Shown here piece by piece: positions 54,075 through 61,636 of a DNA stretch of 61,636 nucleotides (position 1 is the stretch's first letter; each line of letters opens with the position of its first letter). The position numbers and the translations under genes are program-made. The notes under the pieces are model-generated. The model was not told the DNA's origin, searched no databases, and saw nothing but the letters and a program-made list of their open reading frames with translations. The stretch is from Herbinix sp. (GTDB lineage: Bacteria; Bacillota; Clostridia; Lachnospirales; Lachnospiraceae): assembly GCA_029238935.1 (NCBI GenBank), contig JAQZBN010000045.1, positions 1 to 61,636 on the forward strand, in the 5' to 3' direction.

Positions 54075-55025
54075 TCACCATTTATTGAAGCGTTCTCGAA
54101 TTAACTGATAAAGTATCAATACAATAAAATAGATTGGTATCATTAATAATAGTATTCCTGTCAGATCTTTCAATAAATAATAGGACGAAAAATGAAATCT
54201 CTTGATACTAATCATACTAATCATAAAGGACAATGGAAGTATGGTTATATATTTTATGATGGAATGCATTCGTTGGTGTCTGCGGCTAAGAGCGTATAGG
54301 ATAAATCCGATTACAGTGAATAAGAGGGCTAGGATAAAATAGTAACTTAGTGCCAGTCTTGGTAATGTAACGACACCGCCGGAAGAATATAGGTCGGTTC
54401 CATAGAGAAGAAGATCATTACTATGGTTTCCGTCCTTAGCGGTTTCGGTTGAATAATAGTAGATGGCAAGTACATCCTCATAACCACCAGCATCATTAGA
54501 ATTAATAATAAAACTTCGGTTTTCCTTCTTGGCAATGTACTTATTCCATAAGGAGTTCCACACAGTGATATGATAGGTATAGGAAGGAGCTGTGCTATCA
54601 TTTCTAATGTTATTGGACTCTGATGCATAACCAGATACATCATACCCGGCTGCTTCACCACGGATTGTAACTAAGATACTGCCGTTATCTTGTTCTTCTA
54701 CTTGAATTAGATTATTCGCATAGTTCATAGGGATTGGAGCCATTACAAATAGGAATACCAATGTCATAATGGCTACAGCAAGGAATACTGACAGTAATAT
54801 CAGGTTGAATTTCTTGTGAGATAATTTCTTTTTTAAGGATTCTAACGGAGCAGTTATGGTATCAGCAGGAAGAACTAGTTCTTTTTGCATACTCTGAATT
54901 TTACTTGAACAATTCTTACATTCTTTGATATGCTCCTCGACCATAGCTTTGGTTGCTTCACTTACCATATCTTCTACATATAATGGCATTATGTCGCCTA
55001 TGATATCGCAATGGATCTTACTCAT
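54075..55025 (-). CDS. Zinc-finger anti-sigma factor, multi-pass
   Basis: A 316-residue protein. Residues 1-55 hold the zinc anti-sigma motif (CDIIGDIMPLYVEDM, then VEEHIKECKNCSSKIQ, HxxxCxxC). A transmembrane helix near 78-100 is followed by an extracytoplasmic beta-rich region (about 105-210). Three further helices lie between about 225 and 305. The extra C-terminal helices are unusual for an anti-sigma factor and suggest a sensor embedded in the membrane. ATG 55025 (after TGGAGGT) overlaps the sigma gene's stop by 8 bp. The longer frame to 55106 runs into the sigma gene and is rejected. Confidence 0.85.
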   Translation of the reverse strand: MSKIHCDIIGDIMPLYVEDMVSEATKAMVEEHIKECKNCSSKIQSMQKELVLPADTITAPLESLKKKLSHKKFNLILLSVFLAVAIMTLVFLFVMAPIPMNYANNLIQVEEQDNGSILVTIRGEAAGYDVSGYASESNNIRNDSTAPSYTYHITVWNSLWNKYIAKKENRSFIINSNDAGGYEDVLAIYYYSTETAKDGNHSNDLLLYGTDLYSSGGVVTLPRLALSYYFILALLFTVIGFILYALSRRHQRMHSIIKYITILPLSFMISMISIKRFHFSSYYLLKDLTGILLLMIPIYFIVLILYQLIRERFNKW

Positions 55026-55512
55026 GATAATAGACCTCCATTCTATTCTGTATCTTTTTCTTGGCTCGATGATAAGTGACACAAGCCCAATTTTCACTTT
55101 TATCAAACACCTTGGCTATCTGTGAAAATGACAATTCTCCAAATACCCGTAAAGTAAAAACCTCCTTATAAGGTTCATCCAATTCATGCAAGATAGAATG
55201 AATCATCATAAGAGCTTCCTGATCAATCATTTTTTTTTCCATAGGATGCTCCGAACAAACCTGTTCGACATGATCATCATAGTCAACGAGTTTACCATAC
55301 TTACGTAGATAGGAATAATAGCTGTTCTTAGCAATTTGACATAGCCAGACTCGGATATCGCAATTGCCTTTAAATTGATCAAGGGATTTTAAAGCCTTAA
55401 AAAAGGTATCGTCAGTGATTTCCTCTGCGATGCTCTGATTTCCTGTTAAAGCTTTTGCGTATAGATAGACATCTTTAAAATACGCATCGTATATTCTCTC
55501 GAACTCCGTCAC
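55018..55512 (-). CDS. ECF RNA polymerase sigma factor
   Basis: A 164-residue sigma-70 family factor. Region 2 (FERIYDAYFKDVYLYAKAL, ITDDTFFKALKSLDQF, IRVWLCQIAKNSYYSYL) and region 4 (ELDEPYKEVFTLRVFGELSF, IAKVFDKSENWACVTYHRAK) are complete. GTG 55512 follows AGGAGGTGATAAA. The gene overlaps its anti-sigma partner by 8 bp. The 394-bp gap upstream holds the divergent promoter for the acetyltransferase gene. Confidence 0.93.
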   Translation of the reverse strand: MTEFERIYDAYFKDVYLYAKALTGNQSIAEEITDDTFFKALKSLDQFKGNCDIRVWLCQIAKNSYYSYLRKYGKLVDYDDHVEQVCSEHPMEKKMIDQEALMMIHSILHELDEPYKEVFTLRVFGELSFSQIAKVFDKSENWACVTYHRAKKKIQNRMEVYYHE

Positions 55513-55695
55513 TTTATCACCTCCTAACTATAAGACGCATATGTTTTAAAAATCTTACAAGGATTTATAAAATTTTTATTGCAGGGCTAAAGCTTTGCTA
55601 TTTCCAATTATAGCATAGGGAAGATGTTAGGGACAACAAACCAAAGGAGTGTATGAAAGCAAAACTTACAGTTATCTTAAGATTTGCGATAGGAG

Positions 55696-55723
55696 TTTAC
55701 AAATAATACCATTGTTGTATAAT
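55696..55723 (+). promoter_or_regulatory. Promoter of the GNAT gene
   Basis: TTTACA (55696-55701), a 16-bp spacer and a perfect TATAAT (55718-55723). The leader to ATG 55907 is about 180 bases. Confidence 0.65.
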
Positions 55724-55906
55724 GATAATTAGAGGATGATCGTAATAAGTGTAATTGATCATGAGTTTGTTTTTTTATGCAAAAGGTAAGTAATGATACG
55801 GATGGAAGTAACTTTATAACGATATAGGATAGGTTTACATCGACTAAAGCATAGTAAGAGATTAATATCGTGGTTTTCATAATAAAGGAGAGAAGGGATT
55901 AAATTC

Positions 55907-56314
55907 ATGAGGAATTATGTCAAATATACCGTACAATTATCAGACTTTAAGCCGGTCAGCTTTAAAAAGGTTAGGTGGCTCAACGATGACGACTATCATT
56001 ATATGAATGAATTATGGGATATGAGTTATGAAACTTGGAATGAAGCAAGAAATGATGGTTTTACATACTGTGCAGTCTTAGAAGATAATAAAATTATTTC
56101 TGTAGCAGCTGTTTGGAGGTATTCACAGGATAAATGGGAGGTTGCGGCAGTAAATACCAGGGAGAACTTTGAAAATAGAGGATTAGCAAAAATGACCGTG
56201 AGCTGTGTAGCGGACTATATCCTTAATCAAAATAGAATACCTACGTTAACAACAGGTGAAGATAATATTCCAATGCGAAGAGTAGCTGAGGCAGTAGGAT
56301 TTCACTTAATATAA
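55907..56314 (+). CDS. GNAT-family N-acetyltransferase
   Basis: A 135-residue GNAT domain. The acetyl-CoA-binding motif A is near residues 95-115 (VNTRENFENRGLAKMTVSCV), where R-G-L-A/K fills the pyrophosphate-binding loop, followed by NIPMRRVAEAVGFHLI, the usual motif B helix and GF ending. It transfers an acetyl group from acetyl-CoA to an amine; the substrate is unknown. The protein is near the minimum length for the fold. Followed by small genes of unknown function. Confidence 0.82.
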   Translation: MRNYVKYTVQLSDFKPVSFKKVRWLNDDDYHYMNELWDMSYETWNEARNDGFTYCAVLEDNKIISVAAVWRYSQDKWEVAAVNTRENFENRGLAKMTVSCVADYILNQNRIPTLTTGEDNIPMRRVAEAVGFHLI

Positions 56315-56385
56315 TGATTGCTAAAATACTTTAAGATGAATCGTTGTTGAATTAATGAATGTGAAAATCTGCAGGGGTGAAGTAA

Positions 56386-56634
56386 ATGAATATATTCAAT
56401 CGGAAAGAAATTTTTGTTACAATGGACCTACAAAAATTCGGTCAAATATCCAGTATATTAGATAAAGAGAACATTAATTACACATATAAAACCTTTAATA
56501 CATCAGGAGCTAGACCGGGAACAATTCAGTCCATTGGTCTAAATAGTAAGTGCATGATTCAATACTATATTTATGTTCATAAAAAGGATTATGACAAAGC
56601 TTGTTGGGTACTTAGAGATAATAAGCTTTTCTGA
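56386..56634 (+). CDS. Small soluble protein, DUF2007-like
   Basis: An 82-residue protein with an alternating beta-alpha pattern: IFVTMDLQKFGQISSILDKE, then YYIYVHKKDYDKACWVLRDN. It resembles DUF2007 putative signal-transducing proteins only in size and pattern. ATG 56386 follows GGGGTGAAGTAA. Function unknown. Confidence 0.5.
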   Translation: MNIFNRKEIFVTMDLQKFGQISSILDKENINYTYKTFNTSGARPGTIQSIGLNSKCMIQYYIYVHKKDYDKACWVLRDNKLF

Positions 56635-56684
56635 TGGTATCGTTTATGGGAACAAATAGTTAGCTGAGTAGGAGTACAAATAGT

Positions 56685-57053
56685 ATGAAAAGGTCATTAA
56701 CAAAGATTAGCTGCATCTGCTTAGGTATAATCTTAATAGCTGTGCTATGTATCATTACGAATTCTTCCGTTACAAAGGATGATCATAAAGAAGCTCTGTC
56801 TAACTGCATGGAATACATTCATAATTCGCAGTACACGGATGATTTTGTAGAGAATATTAATACCAAATATGTATCAATTGAAAGCTTGTCCGATGATTTG
56901 AAGGAAACTGTTTGGGTTGCGGTAGAAGGGATGCCTAATTGGGATAAGGAGTATTGGGTCTTTACCATTGGAGATACATCAAGTCATTATTATACAAGAA
57001 TAGTTTGTGAGAAAGATACGAATAGTGTCATAGGACATATTCCAACGCTGTAA
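56685..57053 (+). CDS. Small membrane-anchored protein
   Basis: A 122-residue protein. An N-terminal helix (about 8-26, ISCICLGIILIAVLCIIT) anchors or exports it, and a soluble domain follows (YIHNSQYTDDFVENINTKY, WVAVEGMPNWDKEYWVFTIG). No family recognised. Its last codons and stop lie in the first copy of a 44-bp tandem duplication; the second copy lies wholly downstream of the stop, so the protein is not altered. Confidence 0.6.
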   Translation: MKRSLTKISCICLGIILIAVLCIITNSSVTKDDHKEALSNCMEYIHNSQYTDDFVENINTKYVSIESLSDDLKETVWVAVEGMPNWDKEYWVFTIGDTSSHYYTRIVCEKDTNSVIGHIPTL

Positions 57054-57107
57054 GGAAAGATACGAATAGTGTCATAGGACATATTCCAACGCTGTAAGGA
57101 AAGATAC
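57011..57107 (+). repeat. Perfect 44-bp tandem duplication at a gene end
   Basis: Two identical 44-base copies (57011-57054 and 57055-57098) plus the first nine bases of a third (57099-57107). The unit contains the last codons and stop of the preceding gene. The absence of any mismatch suggests a recent event. Confidence 0.95.
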
Positions 57108-57172
57108 AGATCTCTTCATTTAGATTCTCGAATAGCATTTTCTATCGACTTAGTCGGGTAGAAGGGAGTAAA

Positions 57173-57691
57173 ATGAATAAAGGAATCATTGGATGCATTA
57201 TCTTATCACTGGCTTTATGTTTCACCGGTTGTAAGAAAGATGATACGGAAGCTAAATCAGAGGATAACTTATCATCGGTTGAAATTGATATTTCTGAGCT
57301 TTTTGAACAAGCGGATCAGATTTCAAAGATAAGTACTGTTTCCAGAAAAGAAATTCTATATACGATTGATGATAAGTCTATGATGAATGATTTAATGGAG
57401 TTATTAACATCGGTCGAATATACCGAAGTAGATTACACGTTCGAAGAAGAGACTAATACAGGACCTATTTCAAAGGGGATTCAAATTGCTATCGATTACG
57501 ATGATGATTCAAAGAGTTCACTTATGTATCTATATAATGATGAGGGTGACTATGCAATATATACAAGGACGACGTATCACCCCTATCAATCAAGTAGAAA
57601 AGCATATCAAGTAACAGATGATATTACATATGAAATCCGTGAGATTATGAACAAGGGAGAACCGTTAGATTTAAATAAATCAAGCGATTAG
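57173..57691 (+). CDS. Putative lipoprotein of unknown function
   Basis: A 172-residue lipoprotein. The signal peptide ends with the lipobox LCFTGC (lipidated Cys at about residue 20), followed by an acidic linker. The soluble domain (about 50-165) is acidic with a beta-rich pattern (QIAIDYDDDSKSSLMYLYND). It is expected on the outer face of the membrane. ATG 57173 follows AGAAGGGAGTAAA. Neighbouring small genes on the same strand may form one unit. No family recognised. Confidence 0.7.
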   Translation: MNKGIIGCIILSLALCFTGCKKDDTEAKSEDNLSSVEIDISELFEQADQISKISTVSRKEILYTIDDKSMMNDLMELLTSVEYTEVDYTFEEETNTGPISKGIQIAIDYDDDSKSSLMYLYNDEGDYAIYTRTTYHPYQSSRKAYQVTDDITYEIREIMNKGEPLDLNKSSD

Positions 57692-57769
57692 TGTATCGTT
57701 ATCATATCGAGATGCTAGTTTGTTGATAAATAAGATTTTTTTACTGTATCCATACTGATTGAATGTAAT

Positions 57770-57814
57770 ATGGATTACCAAATAAGAAAAAGGAATTCTT
57801 ATTTGGTAATCCAT
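57770..57814. terminator. Perfect 19-bp hairpin between convergent genes
   Basis: ATGGATTACCAAATAAGAA (57770-57788) and its exact complement (57796-57814) enclose a seven-base loop, two bases from the stop of the UbiX-like gene. T-tails are weak on both strands; it is likely a shared terminator or 3' stabiliser. Confidence 0.75.
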
Positions 57815-57816
57815 TA

Positions 57817-58404
57817 TCATTTACACCACCGTCTATAGCCACTTAGTTCTATTCCAAATCGGTCAAGTAGTTTGCCAATAATTTGCAGATGTAGCTCATC
57901 AAGGTTATGGATACCACTGTAATAAGGAGCAACCGGTGGCATAATGTAAGCACCGGCTTCCGTTACCGTAAGCATGTTTCTTAGATGAATGGAGCTTAAG
58001 GGGCTTTCCCTTGCAACAAGAACCAGAGTTCTTCGTTCCTTTAAGGTAACATCTGCTGCCCGAAGCATAAGATTATCAGAATAACCGGAAGCAATTCCTG
58101 CCACAGTCTTCATACTACAAGGAAGAATGATCATCCCTTCTGTGCGAAAGGTTCCGCTGGCAATACTTCCGCCAAAGTCCTCAATATCATAGGTAACATC
58201 AGCAAGTTGCTGCACCTGTGGAAGAGAATAGTCTGTCTCTTGAGCAATGGTCATCTCTGCACCTTTGGAGATTACAAGGTGAGTTTCCCAATCATGTTGT
58301 TGCTTCATAATCTCTAAAAGTTGTATTGCAAGAATGGCACCACTGGCACCGCTCATTCCGACAACTAATCTTTTTTTCATGTTGCATAATAATGGCTGAT
58401 CCAT
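57817..58404 (-). CDS. ubiX: UbiX-family flavin prenyltransferase
   Basis: A 195-residue protein. The FMN/prenyl-binding start KRLVVGMSGASGAILAIQLL is the UbiX hallmark, followed by HLVISKGAEMTIAQET, GGSIASGTFRTEGMIILPCS with MKTVAGIASGYSDNLM, VLVARESPLSSIHLRNM and EAGAYIMPPVAPYY. It joins dimethylallyl phosphate to FMN, giving prenylated FMN for UbiD-type decarboxylases. ATG 58404 follows AAAGGAG by nine bases; the longer frame to 58497 overlaps the permease gene. A UbiD partner is not in this window but may lie beyond its edge. It is the last gene of the cluster, after an ABC importer and a UbiA-type prenyltransferase. Confidence 0.92.
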   Translation of the reverse strand: MDQPLLCNMKKRLVVGMSGASGAILAIQLLEIMKQQHDWETHLVISKGAEMTIAQETDYSLPQVQQLADVTYDIEDFGGSIASGTFRTEGMIILPCSMKTVAGIASGYSDNLMLRAADVTLKERRTLVLVARESPLSSIHLRNMLTVTEAGAYIMPPVAPYYSGIHNLDELHLQIIGKLLDRFGIELSGYRRWCK

Positions 58405-58447
58405 TGCGGTGGTCTCCTTTCTATTCCACGGTAGTATGATTCCATTT

Positions 58448-59179
58448 TCATAATTTTGAAGCCAGGTAATCAATTGATATAAATAATAAAAATCCAATCA
58501 CTGCAATTGTTATGATACCAATATACATCTCTATAAAGTTAATTCTTGACCATGCATCCAGAATATAATAGCCCATGCCATATTTTGTGCCATAACCTTC
58601 AACAAAAAACAAAATAGAGACTGCCGCACCCAAAGAAACACGCAGGCTGGTCAATAAATGCGGAAGAATTGCAGGAAGTGTAACATGACGTATGATCTGA
58701 AATTTATTTGCTCCTGTACTAAGGATTACCTGATACATGGTCTTATCAATCGTAAGAATGCTGTCTCGTACGGACACGATTACTTGAAATACGATAACCA
58801 AAAACATGATACTGATCTTAGAACCATCCCTCATTCCCAGAAGAAGCATGGCGATCGGTAATAAAGCGGTCTTTGGGATGGGGTAACTAAAATAGATAAA
58901 GGGATATAATATGCGGTTTGCTTTCTTTGAGTAAGCCATTAGGATACCAATCGGAATACCTACAGCAAGGGAAAGTACTAACCCAGCCCCAATCCTTCGT
59001 AAGCTGTATAATATATGAATGAGCATGCGATCGGATAATACCGAACCAAAGTTTTTATACACTAATACCGGGTTTGGAATGACCGTGGTATTCGTTAGAT
59101 AATAAGCAATCAGCCATATAAGATGAACCGACAGAAATCCTTGCAGGAAGATCTGGCACCGTGAAAATAATTTATTCAT
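58448..59179 (-). CDS. ABC transporter permease, taurine/nitrate/thiamine type
   Basis: A 243-residue permease with five or six helices and the binding-protein-dependent transport loop SILTIDKTMYQVILSTGANK, FQIIRHVTLPAILPHLLTSL (EAA loop). It resembles SsuC/TauC/ThiX-type permeases of the NMT1-fed importers. ATG 59179 lies six bases after AAGGAGG; ATG 59185 would leave no space. It overlaps the ATPase stop by 8 bp, so coupling is tight. Works with the neighbouring ATPase and lipoprotein. Confidence 0.92.
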   Translation of the reverse strand: MNKLFSRCQIFLQGFLSVHLIWLIAYYLTNTTVIPNPVLVYKNFGSVLSDRMLIHILYSLRRIGAGLVLSLAVGIPIGILMAYSKKANRILYPFIYFSYPIPKTALLPIAMLLLGMRDGSKISIMFLVIVFQVIVSVRDSILTIDKTMYQVILSTGANKFQIIRHVTLPAILPHLLTSLRVSLGAAVSILFFVEGYGTKYGMGYYILDAWSRINFIEMYIGIITIAVIGFLLFISIDYLASKL

Positions 59180-59948
59180 AGGCATCCTCCTTCACATCCT
59201 TCACTAACTTGGAACGAAGTAATTGTTTCGTCATAAGATAATCCACCTGATTCGGATATAAGTTTCCGAAATAGGGGTTTTTCATTTGATACTTCACTTC
59301 GCCGCCCGTATTACCCATGACAAATATAGTATGACCCAGATATAAAGCTTCTTCGATACTATGAGTTACCAGGATTGTCGTTGGTTTTAACCTCGACCAA
59401 ACTCTAAGAAATAATTCCCTGGCTTCTTCTTTTGTGATTTCATCTAAAGCTGAGAAGGGTTCATCCATAAGAAGCAGGTCCGGCTTCATGATAAATGCCC
59501 TAGCAATTGCAGCCCTTTGTACTTGTCCGCCGCTTAATTCTCCGGGATATTTATCAAGGATATCATGAATGTTTAAAGCTTTATAAATCTGATCCATTTC
59601 TTCTTTCTGGATTTGGTTTACTTGTTCTTTTCGAATTCGTAGAGCTAAGTGGCAATTCTCTTTTACTGTTTTCCAAGGCAGCAGTCCACAATTTTGGGGT
59701 ATAAGACCGATTTTATGTGTCTTAGGGCTCAAGCTTTGTCTTAGATGTTCCGTTATGTAATCAATGCTGCCGCTTTCTATTGGCAATGTTCCGGCCAATG
59801 CATTAATCAAAGTTGATTTACCGCAACCGGAAGGGCCGAGAATCACCAGAGCCTCTCCTTGTTGCAGCTGAAAGGAGAGGTTCTGGATGACTTGGTTTTC
59901 ATTTTGTTTTGTTTTGTATCGTATGGATAGATGATCAATAATAAGCAT
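59172..59948 (-). CDS. ABC transporter ATP-binding protein, SsuB/TauB/ThiZ type
   Basis: A 258-residue ATPase with Walker A LGPSGCGKSTLINAL, Q-loop IPQNCGLLPW, signature LSGGQVQRA, Walker B LLLMDEPFSALD and switch ILVTHSIEEA. The sequence type matches nitrate/sulfonate/thiamine-precursor importers. It energises uptake of a small organic compound by the permease above. Start ATG 59948 follows AGAAGGGG. Confidence 0.94.
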   Translation of the reverse strand: MLIIDHLSIRYKTKQNENQVIQNLSFQLQQGEALVILGPSGCGKSTLINALAGTLPIESGSIDYITEHLRQSLSPKTHKIGLIPQNCGLLPWKTVKENCHLALRIRKEQVNQIQKEEMDQIYKALNIHDILDKYPGELSGGQVQRAAIARAFIMKPDLLLMDEPFSALDEITKEEARELFLRVWSRLKPTTILVTHSIEEALYLGHTIFVMGNTGGEVKYQMKNPYFGNLYPNQVDYLMTKQLLRSKLVKDVKEDAYE

Positions 59949-60020
59949 TATGGTCCCCTTCTTGTAGAGGTTACCCTACAAATAACTCATTAAATTACCA
60001 AGAATATCTTAGACTTAGAT

Positions 60021-61082
60021 TTATTCTGTATATACATCAAAGGTAAGCTGCTCATAGGTAAGGTCTGCACTGCATAAGCCTTTATCGCTTGCCCACTTAA
60101 TTGCATTCTCCACATCTTCTCTGGGAGGAAGTACACTGGTGCGGAAAGGTTCGATCGTAATCTGGCCTTTCATCTCTTCGGGATATCCGACGGTCTTAAT
60201 CACGATATCTTCATAGCTGGTGATATCTGTTTTATTGATATATTCCACTGCTTCATTGTAAGCTTTGTATAAGTTTTTCACTGCTTCTGACTTTTCATCT
60301 AAGAAAGCGTTGGTGAAGGCAGAAATGGCAGGATAAAGTCCGATATCATTGGCACTACCTAAGTAAATTGCTCCATCATTTAAAGAAATAGAAGCGAAGG
60401 GTTCCGGTAGTAATCCGAGATCGATTTGATCATTGCGAAGTAATTCCACACGATCAGGAATGCGAGGTACGATTTCCTTTTCCACTGCGTTACTTTCCAT
60501 TGCATTCGCTGCTAAGATCTGATCCAAGGTATAGTCGATCAGTGTGTTTTCAGAGATTGCAATGCTGCGACCACCGATATTACTGATATCTGTGATGCCG
60601 CTATTCTTTCCAGCTACCAATACATAATCACCATCAGTGATACCTGTAATTTTCACATCAAAATTCGCATTCTGATAAATGCATACTCCGATGTAGTCGG
60701 TTAAAACACCATCAAGTTCTCCAGCTAGAAATGCAGCGTCTCTATCCTTTGCGGAGGTAAATACTTCTAACTTTAATTCAATGTTATATTTGTCGGAGAG
60801 ACCAAGTTCATTGATCATAACATAAGGGATAACATCGTAGGAGGACATCATTCCGATGCGAATTACCGTTTTTTCTGTTGTAGGGGATTCTTCTTCGGCA
60901 GCAGCTGTGTCCGATGTCTCCGCATTGTCTGATGCATCATTGTTTTCCGCTGTTTCTTCAGAGGTTTCAGATTCATTTGTATTCGTATCCTCTGATGCAG
61001 TAGTTGTATTCTGAGCCTTGCATCCGGTAAATACAAATACGATTACTATTAATAAGGTGATCAATTTCATTGGAGTTTTCAT
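60021..61082 (-). CDS. ABC transporter substrate-binding lipoprotein (NMT1/SsuA-like)
   Basis: A 353-residue lipoprotein. The lipobox FVFTGC lies at about residue 22, followed by a long acidic low-complexity linker (about 25-70). The binding domain then carries IRIGMMSSYDVIPYVMINE, AAFLAGELDGVLTDYIG, and the NMT1-type VLVAGKNSGITDISNIGGRS and DQIDLGLLPEP. Ligands of this family include taurine, nitrate, thiamine precursors and aromatic acids. The position between a UbiA-type prenyltransferase and a UbiX-like gene suggests a precursor of a prenylated aromatic compound; unproven. The two ATGs (61082, 61070) do not affect the mature protein. Confidence 0.9.
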   Translation of the reverse strand: MKTPMKLITLLIVIVFVFTGCKAQNTTTASEDTNTNESETSEETAENNDASDNAETSDTAAAEEESPTTEKTVIRIGMMSSYDVIPYVMINELGLSDKYNIELKLEVFTSAKDRDAAFLAGELDGVLTDYIGVCIYQNANFDVKITGITDGDYVLVAGKNSGITDISNIGGRSIAISENTLIDYTLDQILAANAMESNAVEKEIVPRIPDRVELLRNDQIDLGLLPEPFASISLNDGAIYLGSANDIGLYPAISAFTNAFLDEKSEAVKNLYKAYNEAVEYINKTDITSYEDIVIKTVGYPEEMKGQITIEPFRTSVLPPREDVENAIKWASDKGLCSADLTYEQLTFDVYTE

Positions 61083-61122
61083 TTAATACCATCCTTTTTG
61101 TTAAATTATAGTGTCTTGTATG

Positions 61123-61636
61123 TTAAAATAGCAGTGCGTCCAATAAACCGGTAACCAGTAAAACAATGCTGATCAGTTGATTGACGCTATAAGATGCTAT
61201 GTTGACATTCGTTAAATTCGTAGGTGAGACAAGTCGATACTCTACGATAAATAATAAGGTTATGAGTAAGACCCCGATCAAATAGATTGCACCTAACTCG
61301 GTAGCTAAGATACCAATGATCGTTAGACAAATGATCGTGACGATATGGAATAGCAGCGAAATCCGTAATGCATTTTTTACACCGAATTTGACCGGAATGG
61401 AGTGAAGTCCATTGGCTTTATCAAATTCATAGTCCTGTGAACCATAGATGATATCAAAACCAGCAACCCATAAGGAATTGGCAGCGCCCATAAATAGAGG
61501 TATCCAAGATACTTCTCCGGTAACTGCAAGCCAAGCACCAACCGGAGCACATGCACAGGTAACTCCCAGAATTAGATGACAAAGGTAAGTAAATCTCTTG
61601 CAATAGGAATAGATAATCATAAGGAATAATGCAACA
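61123..61636 (-). CDS. UbiA-family prenyltransferase, 3' part
   Basis: The frame is open past the window edge (the ATG at 61620 is internal), so only the C-terminal 170 residues are seen. Several hydrophobic helices and the second Asp-rich motif DIIYGSQDYEFDKANGLHSI (D-x-x-Y...D-x-x-x-D) identify a UbiA-superfamily aromatic prenyltransferase. It attaches an isoprenoid chain to an aromatic acid in the membrane. Members include UbiA, MenA and MqnP. With UbiX and an ABC importer next to it, a futalosine-pathway or other quinone-type role is possible, though the first Asp motif is outside the window. Confidence 0.88.
   Translation of the reverse strand, partial: VALFLMIIYSYCKRFTYLCHLILGVTCACAPVGAWLAVTGEVSWIPLFMGAANSLWVAGFDIIYGSQDYEFDKANGLHSIPVKFGVKNALRISLLFHIVTIICLTIIGILATELGAIYLIGVLLITLLFIVEYRLVSPTNLTNVNIASYSVNQLISIVLLVTGLLDALLF

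Noticed and set aside
55534..55559. Possible ECF autoregulatory promoter (TGTAAG, 16 bp, CGTC) ahead of the sigma gene at 55512
   Set aside because: The match is fair, but the start would fall almost on the ribosome binding site, leaving a very short leader; not listed as a feature.
1..61636. Search by eye for tRNA, rRNA, insertion sequences, integrases, phage or toxin-antitoxin modules
   Set aside because: No transposase, integrase, conserved RNA gene or plausible toxin-antitoxin pair was recognised; short structured RNAs cannot be excluded without a covariance search.

Overview
The window reads as a chromosomal segment of an AT-rich, Gram-positive, anaerobic, clostridial-type bacterium. 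A Lachnospiraceae member close to plant-polysaccharide-degrading clostridia is the best guess. The signs are strong AGGAGG ribosome binding sites, sigma-A-type promoters with extended -10 boxes, Gram-positive lipoboxes, several ECF sigma/anti-sigma pairs, BspA-type leucine-rich repeats and a MurE with the meso-diaminopimelate DNPR motif. No rRNA, tRNA, CRISPR array, insertion sequence or phage module was seen.

Layout. (1) 1-7,000: the end of a DUF4097 protein, a NUDIX hydrolase, a reverse-strand fusion of a DNA-binding domain to a methyltransferase, a four-gene ECF sigma/anti-sigma/membrane-protein operon, and a membrane-anchored CotH-family kinase. The sigma gene appears to start at a non-canonical ATC codon. 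(2) 7,100-28,400: a probable glycan-use locus. It holds an MFS carrier, a GntR/LacI-type regulator, a complete Opp/Dpp-type ABC importer, a HAD hydrolase, a Vps62-like protein of unknown role, a GH38-like (DUF5054) enzyme, a PhnP-like metallo-hydrolase, a frameshifted GH36 alpha-galactosidase, a GH95 alpha-L-fucosidase and a further six-hairpin glycosidase-like protein. Together these suggest import and trimming of fucose- and galactose-bearing oligosaccharides. (3) 28,600-39,200: an MgtC-like protein, then a full myo-inositol catabolic locus (iolG divergent from iolR, followed by iolJ-C-B-D-E-A). (4) 39,400-49,000: a chemoreceptor, an AraC regulator beside an HTH-less relative of its effector domain, small conserved proteins, a second ECF sigma/anti-sigma pair and a membrane protein with a seven-repeat RCC1 propeller. 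(5) 49,000-57,700: a secreted BspA-like LRR protein, a stand-alone MurE, a GyrI-like protein, a third ECF sigma/anti-sigma pair, a GNAT acetyltransferase and small envelope proteins. (6) 57,800-61,636, reverse strand: UbiX-like flavin prenyltransferase, a complete taurine/NMT1-type ABC importer and a UbiA-type prenyltransferase cut by the window edge. This looks like a prenylated-aromatic (quinone-type) pathway with a dedicated importer.

A cross-cutting pattern is a set of short AT-rich tandem repeats (unit 14-18 bp, a different unit at each site). They lie in at least six intergenic gaps, including one inside the inositol operon. Function assignments come from reading motifs; no database search was run.
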